DNA of 6,915 nt from Gammaproteobacteria bacterium (GCA_003646355.1 QNFO01000059.1:1-6915); one strand, 5' to 3'; numbered from the stretch's first letter, positions 1-6,055 are shown. The notes: generated by a model not told the origin, from the letters alone. Numbers and translations: made by a program.

Positions 1-643
1 ACCAGTTTGGCGCGAGTTGAAACACGGTGAGTTCTTTGGCGGTTTTAGCCACTTCCTGAATCACCTGGGTACCTGTAGCACCGGTACCAACAACGCCTAC
101 CCGTAGGCCACTAAAGTCATTACCCTGCCAGCCACTATCGCCAACGGGCCAGCGTGCGGTGTGGCAGTAATCACCTTTAAAGCTCTCGACGCCAGGAATG
201 CGTGGCATGGTATAGGCCGACAGCGGACCAGTGGCTGAAATCAAAAAGCGGGCGCTGGCGGTGCTGCCGTCTTCCAATTCAATTTGCCACTGGGTATTGG
301 TTTCGTCATAGGTAGCTTTGGTGACGCAGCTGTTAAATTGAATATCTTTGCGCAGATCAAATTTGTCCGCGACGTAATTAAGATAGCGTTTGGTTTCAGG
401 CTGAGGAGCAAAGCGTTCGGTCCAGTTCCATTCCTGCAGTAGCTCGTCAGAAAAGGAGTAGCCATAAGTGTGGCTCTCAGAGTCGAAACGACAGCCTGGA
501 TAATTGTTCCAGTGCCAGACACCGCCTACCCCATCACCCGTCTCATAGACTTTTACATTGAGTCCCAACTCGCGCAGCTTGAGTAGCTGATACATACCGG
601 CAATACCGGCGCCCATGACGATGGCATCATATTGATTAGACAT
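1..643 (-). CDS. Baeyer-Villiger-type flavin monooxygenase, N-terminal 214 residues (runs off the left edge)
   Basis: Reading the minus strand from the ATG at 643-641 gives an uninterrupted frame of 214 codons to the window edge; the C-terminal 60% lies outside. It begins MSNQYDAIVMGAGIAG, an FAD-binding GxGxxG Rossmann motif at residues 11-16. The second type I BVMO motif, GGxWxxxxYPGxxxD, lies at 40-54, the BVMO fingerprint FKGDYCHTARWP at 155-166, and the second (NADPH) motif GTGATG at about 186-191. Enzymes of this family use NAD(P)H and O2 to insert oxygen next to a ketone carbonyl in the cytoplasm. It is about 72% identical to the complete copy just upstream (790-2409) by hand alignment, so a tandem duplication is likely. 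Its fingerprint keeps the canonical Trp, unlike the other copy. An AGAGGT Shine-Dalgarno sits 6 nt before the ATG. It is probably co-transcribed with the upstream copy across a 146-bp gap. Family assignment is firm; the substrate is unknown. Confidence 0.93.
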   Translation of the reverse strand, partial: MSNQYDAIVMGAGIAGMYQLLKLRELGLNVKVYETGDGVGGVWHWNNYPGCRFDSESHTYGYSFSDELLQEWNWTERFAPQPETKRYLNYVADKFDLRKDIQFNSCVTKATYDETNTQWQIELEDGSTASARFLISATGPLSAYTMPRIPGVESFKGDYCHTARWPVGDSGWQGNDFSGLRVGVVGTGATGTQVIQEVAKTAKELTVFQLAPNW

Positions 644-789
644 ACTTAGACCTCTTTGTGTGGAGCGACCTTAATAAGGTACGACAAACGCAGCACCGAA
701 ATCGCAGAAAGAAAACAACAAAATTAAGAAAGGGCCACCTGTTACAGCAGCACTTTCGATTCTACAAGCAACTAAAAAAGAAGAGTCAC
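644..789 (-). other. 146-bp spacer between the two monooxygenase genes, with a 13-bp palindrome
   Basis: This AT-rich gap carries the ribosome binding site of the downstream monooxygenase (AGAGGT, 6 nt before the ATG). It also holds a perfect dyad, ACCTTA-A-TAAGGT, at 668-680, centred 31 bp before the start codon. I see no strong hairpin followed by a U-run, so read-through from the upstream gene is plausible. No convincing promoter was found either. A frame on the plus strand starting at 658 runs into the 3' end of the complete monooxygenase and looks like chance. Confidence 0.5.
668..680. promoter_or_regulatory. Perfect 6-1-6 palindrome upstream of the downstream monooxygenase
   Basis: ACCTTA-A-TAAGGT is perfectly symmetric with a single-base centre. 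The centre lies 31 bp before the start codon at 643. A one-base loop rules out a useful RNA hairpin of full length, so if functional it is more likely a protein-binding operator. The sequence differs from the dyad in front of the other monooxygenase copy. A role is inferred from symmetry and position only. Confidence 0.3.
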
Positions 790-2409
790 CTATTTAAGAA
801 CGAATCCTTCATAGCCGTTCTCAGCAGCCTTATCGCACTCGGCACGATAGTTTTGTTGGCCACCGGCATAGAGCATAAAGGTACGCTTTTTAGAGGGATC
901 ATTAATATTCACACCCATAAACCAGGAATCAGCGGTGGGGAATAATGTGCCCTCTGCCGTTTCATCAACGTGAATAGTCCAGGCATCTTCCGCTTCCAGT
1001 GTTGGCTCAATGGAATGGAAGTTGTTTTTCTTCATGTAGGCAACGGTATCCGTAACCCATTCAACGTTCTGCTCAATGCAGCGAGGAATATTACAGAAGG
1101 TAGCACCGTTATGAGGACCAACCAGGGTGAACAGATTGGGGAAACCAACCGTTTGCATGCCCAGTAAAGTGCGGGGGCCGTTAGCCCACTTATCCGTGAG
1201 TTTGAGACCATCTTTACCGGTAATGTCGATACGCTTCAGCGAGCCGGTGACCGCATCGAAGCCAGTGGCGTAGATGATGATGTCGAGATCATACATTTCA
1301 TCACTGCACTTAACGCCTTCGGGCAAGATTTCTTCGATAGGCGTTTCCTTGAGATTAACCAGCTTAACGTTGGGCTGGTTGTAACACTCAAAGTACTTGG
1401 TCTCCATGGGCACACGACGCGTTCCAAAGCCGTGGTCTTTAGGGATCAGGTTTTCTGCAGTTTTTGGATTGTCGACACGGCTGCGGATCTTTCTGGCAAT
1501 AAAGTCAGTGATCAGATCATTGGCCTTGCTGTCAGTCATAATGTCGTGGAAGTTACCCAACCAGATGCCGAAGCCAGACTCGTTGTACTTTTTCTCAAAG
1601 AAAGCTTCACGCTCTTCGTCAGACACTTCAAGCGCTGAGCGTTCGTCAAACTTATGATGAAAAGCACCAAAGGTTTCGTTACATTCAGCGAATATTTTCT
1701 TGTAGTTGGCCTTAATGTCCTTCATTTCTTCTGGACTAATCGGCCCATTTTTAAGGGGTGCACACCACTCGGGTGCCAGCTGGAAAACAGTCAGTGAGTC
1801 GGCTGTTTTAGCCACTTCCTGAATCACCTGTACGCCGGTTGCACCAGTGCCGATAACACCAACACGCTTGCCTTTGAACTGATCGGCGCCTCTACCACCG
1901 AAACCTTCTTTCGGGTAACGCGCCGTGTGAGCCCACTCGCCTTTGAAGCTGTCGATACCGGGAATGCGTGGCAGTGTGTGGGCATTGAGCGGCCCAGAGG
2001 CAGAAACCAGGATTTCAGCACTCGCCGTGCTGCCGTCGTCTAGCTCAACGTCCCACTGGCTATTGGCCTCATTGTAGGTCGCTTTAGTGACACGTGTGTT
2101 GAACTGAATATCTTTGCGGAAATCATATTTGTCAGCGACAAAATTCAGATAACGCTCGGTGTCTGGCTGAGCGGCAAAGCGTTCTTTATAGTCCCACTCC
2201 TGTAGAACTTCCTCTGACCACGAATAGCCATAGGTATAACTCTCAGAGTCAAAACGACAGCCGGGATACTTATTCCAGTACCAGGCACCACCAACCCCCG
2301 AACCTGTTTCGTAGACCTTTACAGATAAGCCCTGTTCACGCAGCTTGTGTAGCTGGTACATACCGGAAATACCGGCACCGATGATAATAGCATCGTATTG
2401 ATTTGACAT
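790..2409 (-). CDS. Baeyer-Villiger-type flavin monooxygenase, complete (539 aa)
   Basis: A cytoplasmic FAD/NAD(P)H enzyme expected to convert ketones to esters or lactones. It aligns end to end with phenylacetone monooxygenase (PAMO, 542 aa, recalled from memory), from the first Rossmann motif GAGISG (11-16) to the C-terminal GYEGFVL. Other landmarks are GGAWYWNKYPGCRFD (40-54; D54 matches PAMO D66), the fingerprint FKGEWAHTARYP (155-166), the NADPH motif GTGATG (187-192), catalytic Arg at R332 in FGTRR (PAMO R337), and ATGFD (381-385). Two oddities are seen. The fingerprint Trp is Tyr165. The NADPH-phosphate motif FQRTP of the family is FQLAP (209-213), shared with the tandem copy. The start is supported by GAGGT 6 nt upstream. 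It is divergent from the aldehyde dehydrogenase at 2785, which suggests a shared catabolic role. The alternative is a BVMO-like oxidase with little ketone activity. Family is firm; substrate is unknown. Confidence 0.95.
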   Translation of the reverse strand: MSNQYDAIIIGAGISGMYQLHKLREQGLSVKVYETGSGVGGAWYWNKYPGCRFDSESYTYGYSWSEEVLQEWDYKERFAAQPDTERYLNFVADKYDFRKDIQFNTRVTKATYNEANSQWDVELDDGSTASAEILVSASGPLNAHTLPRIPGIDSFKGEWAHTARYPKEGFGGRGADQFKGKRVGVIGTGATGVQVIQEVAKTADSLTVFQLAPEWCAPLKNGPISPEEMKDIKANYKKIFAECNETFGAFHHKFDERSALEVSDEEREAFFEKKYNESGFGIWLGNFHDIMTDSKANDLITDFIARKIRSRVDNPKTAENLIPKDHGFGTRRVPMETKYFECYNQPNVKLVNLKETPIEEILPEGVKCSDEMYDLDIIIYATGFDAVTGSLKRIDITGKDGLKLTDKWANGPRTLLGMQTVGFPNLFTLVGPHNGATFCNIPRCIEQNVEWVTDTVAYMKKNNFHSIEPTLEAEDAWTIHVDETAEGTLFPTADSWFMGVNINDPSKKRTFMLYAGGQQNYRAECDKAAENGYEGFVLK

Positions 2410-2437
2410 AGTTTTACCTCGTTAATTTCTGGACAAA

Positions 2438-2451
2438 AAGCATAAATGCTT
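2438..2451. promoter_or_regulatory. Dyad AAGCAT-AA-ATGCTT upstream of the monooxygenase
   Basis: Perfect 6-bp arms with a 2-bp centre lie 29-42 bp before the start codon at 2409. An overlapping, slipped pair (GACAA at 2432-2436 and TTGTC at 2450-2454) flanks it, making the site more symmetric overall. It would fall in the 5' leader or the promoter core, where a bound repressor would block expression. The function is inferred from symmetry and place only. Confidence 0.35.
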
Positions 2452-2481
2452 GTCGAGATTAACCCCCCTGGAAAACAGCAG

Positions 2482-2507
2482 AAGCAAACCCAAGCAAAGG
2501 CGAAGCA
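2482..2507. repeat. Three AAGCA direct repeats phased by one helical turn
   Basis: AAGCA occurs at 2482-2486, 2492-2496 and 2503-2507, spaced 10 and 11 bp apart, so all three would face the same side of the helix. A further AAGCA begins the dyad at 2438. The block lies about 73-98 bp before the monooxygenase start, a normal distance for activator sites. The repeat is short and could be chance. Confidence 0.3.
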
Positions 2508-2655
2508 GGCACTAAACATAAGTAGAACCTGAATGCGAAGCTGTGCGCTGGATGGACATACCGAAAACCAGACGAGCACAGAATCGCAATGTACCCCTTC
2601 AAGAGATGTGGGGATTTGATTTAGCTCAATTGATCTTTTACTACTTGCCCCAGCT

Positions 2656-2672
2656 AGTCGCGTTGAACGACT
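2656..2672. promoter_or_regulatory. Overlapping dyads in front of the aldehyde dehydrogenase
   Basis: AGTCG (2656-2660) and CGACT (2668-2672) form an inverted repeat with a 7-bp centre. CGTT-G-AACG (2661-2669) is a second perfect dyad overlapping it. The site lies about 26 bp upstream of the -35 element of the weak promoter at 2698-2726, which would suit an activator. It is a candidate operator with no family assigned. Confidence 0.3.
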
Positions 2673-2697
2673 CGCTTAAAATGTCAGCCCGATGCTA

Positions 2698-2726
2698 TTG
2701 CGTGCCCCGCGCCCGGCAACTACTAT
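2698..2726 (+). promoter_or_regulatory. Weak sigma70-like promoter candidate for the aldehyde dehydrogenase
   Basis: TTGCGT (2698-2703) and TACTAT (2721-2726) are separated by 17 bp. The -10 box matches 4 of 6 consensus bases and the -35 box 3 of 6, so this would need an activator. Transcription would begin near 2733 and leave a leader of about 50 nt before the ATG at 2785. Confidence 0.3.
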
Positions 2727-2784
2727 TGCAAAGTCACTTGTTTTACTAAGGGGCGCTTTCTTCTAACAGTAAGAGGTTGAAAAC

Positions 2785-4218
2785 ATGGGCCAAGGTCGAC
2801 AGTCAAAGGCGATAGAAAACCCCCAAACTGAAGCGGAGATCATTTTAAAGGCACAGAAGGATGCCTATTTCCAAAACCCCTACCCCTCCTTGCAAGCACG
2901 ACTCGAGAATCTGGTAAAACTTGAAGACCTGCTCGAAAAAAATACCGATGCGATTACTGCCGCCATTTCTGCAGACTTTGGGCATCGCAATCCCACCGAA
3001 ACCAAAATGGTTGAGATATTTGGCTGTTTAACGGGCTCTCGCGATACGCGCAAAAACCTGAAGAAGTGGATGAAAGCCCAGCGCCGGCATACCTCCATTA
3101 TGTTCTTTACCGGTAAAAATGAGGTTATCCCCCAACCTAAAGGGGTTATTGGTATTGGCACACCCTGGAACTACCCTCTCTTTTTATCCATCGGCCCCGT
3201 GATTAATGCCCTGGCATCGGGTAATCGCTGCATGGTCAAGCTTGCCGCCAACTCGCAAAACCTCTGCCGCCTGTTACAGGGTTTATTTCGCGACGCCTTT
3301 GGTGATGACACCGCGGCCTATTTACCGGGACTTAGCGGCTCGGAGTTTTCCAGTCTGCCCTTTGACCATATCGTTTACACCGGCTCGGCAGAAAGTGGCA
3401 TTAATGTGATGAAGGCTGCCGCAGAAAACCTATGCCCGGTAACACTAGAACTTGGCGGAAAATCGCCGACCATCATTTGTGATGACTATGATTTACGCGA
3501 AGCCGTCAGTCGTATTATGTACGGCAAATACGTTAACGCGGGGCAAACCTGTGTCGCCCCTGACTACGTTTTTGTCCCCCGGCATAAGCGCGATGAATTC
3601 GTGCGCATTGCCGGTGAAATCATGCGCGAGCGCTATCCCGATACTAATAAAGATGATTACACATCTATTATCGATGAACGCTCTTACACACGGCTTAAAG
3701 AAACTCTTGATGATGCCGTAGCCAAAGGTGCTGAAGCGGTTCAGCTCACTACTGAGGGTTTCAATGACGAGTGGCGTAAATTTCCGCCCCACCTGGTCCT
3801 GGATATCAACGAAGATATGCGTATTGCTGAGGAGGAAATATTTGGCCCCCTCTTCAGCGTCATGACTTATGACTCCCTGGATGAAGTTCTCGACTATATC
3901 AATAAGCGAGATGCCCCCCTCGCGCTGTATTATTTCAGTAATGATAAGGCCACACAGGAAAGGCTGTTCTATGGCACCCTGTCCGGCGGTGTAACCGTGA
4001 ACAACTGTATTTTTCATGTGCTGCAGCACAGCATTCCCTTTGGCGGGGTTGGCGCTAGTGGCATGGGGCACTACCACGGTTACGAAGGCTTTATGGAAAT
4101 GAGCAAGCTGCGCCCCCGCTTTACCTTTCCCAAGGTTGGTAAGCCAGAGTTGTTTTATCCACCCTATACCAAGACTCACGAAAGGCTTTACTGGCTGCTG
4201 AATCGTTTAAAGCTGTAG
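2785..4218 (+). CDS. Aldehyde dehydrogenase, coniferyl-aldehyde / class 3 type (477 aa)
   Basis: Cytoplasmic NAD(P)+-dependent oxidation of an aldehyde to its carboxylic acid. Length and layout fit the shorter class 3 / coniferyl aldehyde dehydrogenase branch. Seen are TPWNYP (126-131), the cofactor-loop YTGS (198-201), the general-base Glu222 in LELGGKSP, the nucleophile Cys256 in NAGQTC, EIFGP (351-355), and PFGGVGASGMG (418-428) with the C-terminal FYPPYTK typical of this branch. One oddity is that the usual K-P-S-E cofactor segment reads K152-L-A-A-N, so Lys is kept but the Glu that contacts the adenosine ribose in NAD-preferring enzymes is not. AAGAGG lies 8 nt before the ATG. It is divergent from the tandem monooxygenases, so it may oxidise an aldehyde arising from their ester products. 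Family is firm; the 'coniferyl' substrate label should not be taken literally. Confidence 0.93.
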   Translation: MGQGRQSKAIENPQTEAEIILKAQKDAYFQNPYPSLQARLENLVKLEDLLEKNTDAITAAISADFGHRNPTETKMVEIFGCLTGSRDTRKNLKKWMKAQRRHTSIMFFTGKNEVIPQPKGVIGIGTPWNYPLFLSIGPVINALASGNRCMVKLAANSQNLCRLLQGLFRDAFGDDTAAYLPGLSGSEFSSLPFDHIVYTGSAESGINVMKAAAENLCPVTLELGGKSPTIICDDYDLREAVSRIMYGKYVNAGQTCVAPDYVFVPRHKRDEFVRIAGEIMRERYPDTNKDDYTSIIDERSYTRLKETLDDAVAKGAEAVQLTTEGFNDEWRKFPPHLVLDINEDMRIAEEEIFGPLFSVMTYDSLDEVLDYINKRDAPLALYYFSNDKATQERLFYGTLSGGVTVNNCIFHVLQHSIPFGGVGASGMGHYHGYEGFMEMSKLRPRFTFPKVGKPELFYPPYTKTHERLYWLLNRLKL

Positions 4219-4233
4219 TTATTTAAAGACTAA

Positions 4234-4271
4234 AAAAAAGCCCGCTTACAATGCTGTAAGCGGGCTTTTTT
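4234..4271. terminator. Bidirectional intrinsic terminator between convergent genes
   Basis: GCCCGCTTACA (4240-4250) and TGTAAGCGGGC (4255-4265) form a perfect 11-bp GC-rich stem around the 4-base loop ATGC. It is flanked by a run of eight A on the left and six T on the right, so each strand's transcript ends in a U-run. It lies 15 bp after the aldehyde dehydrogenase stop and 37 bp after the nhaD stop, and should end both convergent transcripts. Confidence 0.95.
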
Positions 4272-4308
4272 ATGACTTGGAAACAAGGCGCCTTGCAGGC
4301 CTCACTCG

Positions 4309-5709
4309 TTAACCATTGACTAAAAAGTGCACCCAGATGCTGGCCCCGTAACCGAGGGCAATCACTGGTGTCCATTTCAAATGGCCAAAGAAGGTGTACT
4401 GACCACGAGCCTGACCCATCAGCGCAACACCCGCAGCCGAACCAACAGACAACAAGCTACCACCAACACCTGCGGTCAAGGTCACTAAGAGCCATTGGAA
4501 GAGATCCATATCGGGCTGCATGGTTAGCACCGCGAACATGACGGGAATGTTGTCGACAATGGCCGACATAACACCCACCAGTATATTCGCCGTGGTGGCA
4601 CCGAGTTCGCCGTAAACAAATTCAGAAGCCATGCCCAGGTAGCCGATAAAGCCAAGACCGCCAACAGCCATAATCACGCCGTAAAAGAAGAACAAAGTGT
4701 CCCACTCGGCCTGGGCAATTTTGGAAAACACATCAAAATTATAGGGGTCCGCGGCTGATCCGGGAGGCCCCTCCATAGCAGCCGTCCATGACTTCGAGCG
4801 CTGACGCAGGTAGTAGCCGTAAAACTTAAGATAGGCCAAACCCAGCATCATGCCGAACACGGGGGGGATATGCAGGAAGTTGTGGAAGCAAACAGCGGTA
4901 ACAATGGTGAGCAGGAACAAGCCGACAATGACCATGCCACCGTACTTCAAGCCCTCTTGTTCACCCTCTACCTCATCCGGCTTACCGGATGGCAAGGCAA
5001 ACTGCATAATGAAAGCGGGTATTAGAAAGTTGACTGCTGAAGGTATAAAGAGTGCGAAAAAATCACCAAACTGTACGATACCTTTCTGCCATACCATCAA
5101 AGTCGTGATATCGCCAAAGGGACTAAAGGCGCCACCGGCATTGGCACCGACAACAATATTAATACACGCAATTGAGACAAAAGCGGGTTGCCCCTTACCA
5201 ACAGCCAGTACTACGGCACACATAATTAACGCCGTCGTCAGATTATCGGCAATGGGTGAGATAAAGAAGGCCAAAATGCCCGTCAGCCAAAACAGGCTGC
5301 GGTAACTAAAGCCCTTCTCTACCAGCCAGTTGCGCAGGGCATCAAAAACACCCCTCTCGAGCATCGCGGTAATATAGGTCATCGCCACCAGCAGGAAGAA
5401 AAACAACTCGCCGTATTCAAGGAAGTTGTGCCGAATCGCCGGCTCAACGACGTGGGGCATATTGTTTGAGTTGTAGACCAGAGCAATTAAAATCCAGATA
5501 AGGCCGGCAGCGAGTAGTACAGGCTTGGACTTACGTAGATGGATTTTTTCTTCAAGAATGACAAAAATATACGAGAAGGCGAAAATCCCGATCGCCAAAT
5601 AGCCCACCCAGTTGTGAGTCAATTCGAGCCTGGCACCACCTTCCGCCGATGCCCATAAAGGTGTGGCCATTAACAAACCAAGGGCCAGGGCCATATATCG
5701 TTTAATCAA
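4309..5709 (-). CDS. nhaD: Na+/H+ antiporter NhaD
   Basis: An inner-membrane antiporter that expels Na+ (or Li+) in exchange for H+, important for salt and alkaline tolerance in marine bacteria. About 12-13 hydrophobic spans are visible. Hallmark polar motifs inside membrane segments are present (numbered from the longer ATG form): PIADNLTTALI (165-175), SPFGDITTLMVW (209-220), VDNIP (398-402) and SVGSAAG (434-440). Two starts are possible. The longest frame begins with ATG at 5748-5746 but has almost no SD. The TTG at 5709-5707 has a strong GGAGG exactly 6 nt upstream and gives MIKRYMALALGLLMATPLWASA, a clean signal-like N-terminus, so I prefer it (466 aa rather than 479). It converges on the aldehyde dehydrogenase and shares its terminator. 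The long upstream region suggests regulation by leader RNA and by a LysR-type protein. NhaR is a precedent for LysR control of the unrelated nhaA. Confidence 0.95.
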   Translation of the reverse strand: MIKRYMALALGLLMATPLWASAEGGARLELTHNWVGYLAIGIFAFSYIFVILEEKIHLRKSKPVLLAAGLIWILIALVYNSNNMPHVVEPAIRHNFLEYGELFFFLLVAMTYITAMLERGVFDALRNWLVEKGFSYRSLFWLTGILAFFISPIADNLTTALIMCAVVLAVGKGQPAFVSIACINIVVGANAGGAFSPFGDITTLMVWQKGIVQFGDFFALFIPSAVNFLIPAFIMQFALPSGKPDEVEGEQEGLKYGGMVIVGLFLLTIVTAVCFHNFLHIPPVFGMMLGLAYLKFYGYYLRQRSKSWTAAMEGPPGSAADPYNFDVFSKIAQAEWDTLFFFYGVIMAVGGLGFIGYLGMASEFVYGELGATTANILVGVMSAIVDNIPVMFAVLTMQPDMDLFQWLLVTLTAGVGGSLLSVGSAAGVALMGQARGQYTFFGHLKWTPVIALGYGASIWVHFLVNG

Positions 5710-5720
5710 TTGTTGCCTCC
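5707..5720 (-). promoter_or_regulatory. Ribosome binding site and TTG start that decide the nhaD start
   Basis: On the minus strand GGAGG (5720-5716) is followed by six bases and then TTG (5709-5707), in frame with nhaD. The alternative ATG 13 codons upstream has only a weak purine stretch in front. Translation from TTG puts a short positive stretch (KR) before a hydrophobic core ending in ASA, as expected of a signal-like first membrane segment. Confidence 0.75.
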
Positions 5721-5761
5721 AGATTACAAGTTGCTTAGGTTTAAACATCTACTTTGAAATT

Positions 5762-5860
5762 TAAGGCTGGGACATCAGTGAACACACAATCCCAATAATT
5801 TAGTAGGCCTGATCCATTCCCCCAGCTTTAGGCCCTGACAAAGAAAATGCCGAGTGGGCC
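5762..5860 (-). promoter_or_regulatory. Candidate structured 5' leader of nhaD
   Basis: In the nhaD-sense RNA, UAAAGCUGGG (5830-5821) can pair with CCCAGCCUUA (5771-5762), nine of ten pairs. Inside, AUCAG (5813-5809) pairs perfectly with CUGAU (5778-5774), leaving a roughly 30-nt apical part. Directly upstream, GGCCC (5860-5856) pairs with GGGCC (5835-5831) as a separate hairpin. No U-run follows, so this is not a simple terminator. Such nested stems before an ion transporter recall ion- or pH-responsive leaders, but I recognise no known riboswitch class. Chance pairing is possible. Confidence 0.4.
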
Positions 5861-5874
5861 AAAAATGGAGGCTA

Positions 5875-5902
5875 ATTTTAAACCTATTCCTGCCTGGGGC
5901 AA
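5875..5902 (-). promoter_or_regulatory. Sigma70-like promoter candidate for nhaD
   Basis: On the minus strand TTGCCC (5902-5897) and TAAAAT (5880-5875) are 16 bp apart. The -10 box matches 5 of 6 consensus bases and the -35 box 4 of 6. Initiation would be near 5868, leaving a leader of about 160 nt to the TTG start. A weaker upstream alternative (TTTACT with TGAAAT) overlaps the dyad at 5922-5934. Confidence 0.45.
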
Positions 5903-5921
5903 CCTAATAAATGAGTTTGAT

Positions 5922-5934
5922 TTCAATAATTGAA
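5922..5934. promoter_or_regulatory. 13-bp dyad TTCAAT-A-ATTGAA, LysR-type T-N11-A format
   Basis: Perfect 6-bp arms surround one central base, with T at one end and A at the other separated by 11 bases, which is the LysR-type box format. Its centre is about 60 bp upstream of the predicted nhaD transcription start, close to the usual LysR recognition-site position. NhaR, a LysR protein, regulates nhaA in E. coli. No regulator gene is seen in this window. Confidence 0.4.
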
Positions 5935-6055
5935 TAAATAAAAGTAAATTCCCGGCTTAAAGGCTTATAAAAGGCCAAAACTTAGTTAAGGCCTTGTCAT
6001 ATTTCATTTTATTTTGTGGCGAGACCTTATGCGCTCTGGCTTCAAAAACGCATTA

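Larger units (their letters stand above)
2410..2784. other. Divergent regulatory region between monooxygenase and aldehyde dehydrogenase genes (375 bp)
   Basis: No convincing gene is seen here. The region must hold the start signals for both divergent units. It contains the SD GAGGT for the monooxygenase, the SD AAGAGG for the dehydrogenase, a dyad at 2438-2451, phased AAGCA repeats at 2482-2507, a weak TTGA-N6-TCAA dyad at 2616-2629, overlapping dyads at 2656-2672 and a weak sigma70-like promoter at 2698-2726. A 68-codon frame starting with GTG at 2543 on the plus strand has no SD and no recognisable protein, so I do not call it. I could not pick a confident minus-strand promoter. Confidence 0.6.

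Noticed and set aside
658..945. A 95-codon basic frame on the plus strand between and over the monooxygenases
   Set aside because: It overlaps the 3' end of the complete monooxygenase by about 156 bp in antisense; the Lys/Arg-rich start simply reflects A-rich spacer DNA.
2475..2495. A GG-N10-GC spacing on the minus strand resembling a sigma54 promoter
   Set aside because: Beyond the GG and GC dinucleotides the bases fit the consensus poorly, and no sigma54 activator gene is seen.
2616..2634. TTGA-N6-TCAA dyad and a repeated TTGAT
   Set aside because: Four-base arms in AT-rich DNA are expected by chance; kept only as a note in the region entry.
2543..2749. A 68-codon plus-strand frame in the divergent region
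   Set aside because: GTG start with no Shine-Dalgarno, no domain, and it covers likely operator and promoter sites.
3493..4179. A 228-codon frame on the minus strand opposite the aldehyde dehydrogenase
   Set aside because: It lies wholly antisense to a gene with clear catalytic motifs, shows no recognisable domain and is explained by codon bias of the real gene.
4284..4295. Perfect 12-bp palindrome CAAGGCGCCTTG between the terminator and the nhaD stop
   Set aside because: It has no loop, no U-run and no promoter nearby, and the adjacent terminator already explains transcription ending.
4850..5305. A 151-codon frame on the plus strand opposite nhaD
   Set aside because: It is antisense to conserved membrane segments of nhaD and its translation has no recognisable family features.
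5994..6022. TTGTCA (5 of 6 match to a -35 box) as a promoter for the T_hemolysin-family gene
   Set aside because: No acceptable -10 box is found 16-18 bp downstream.
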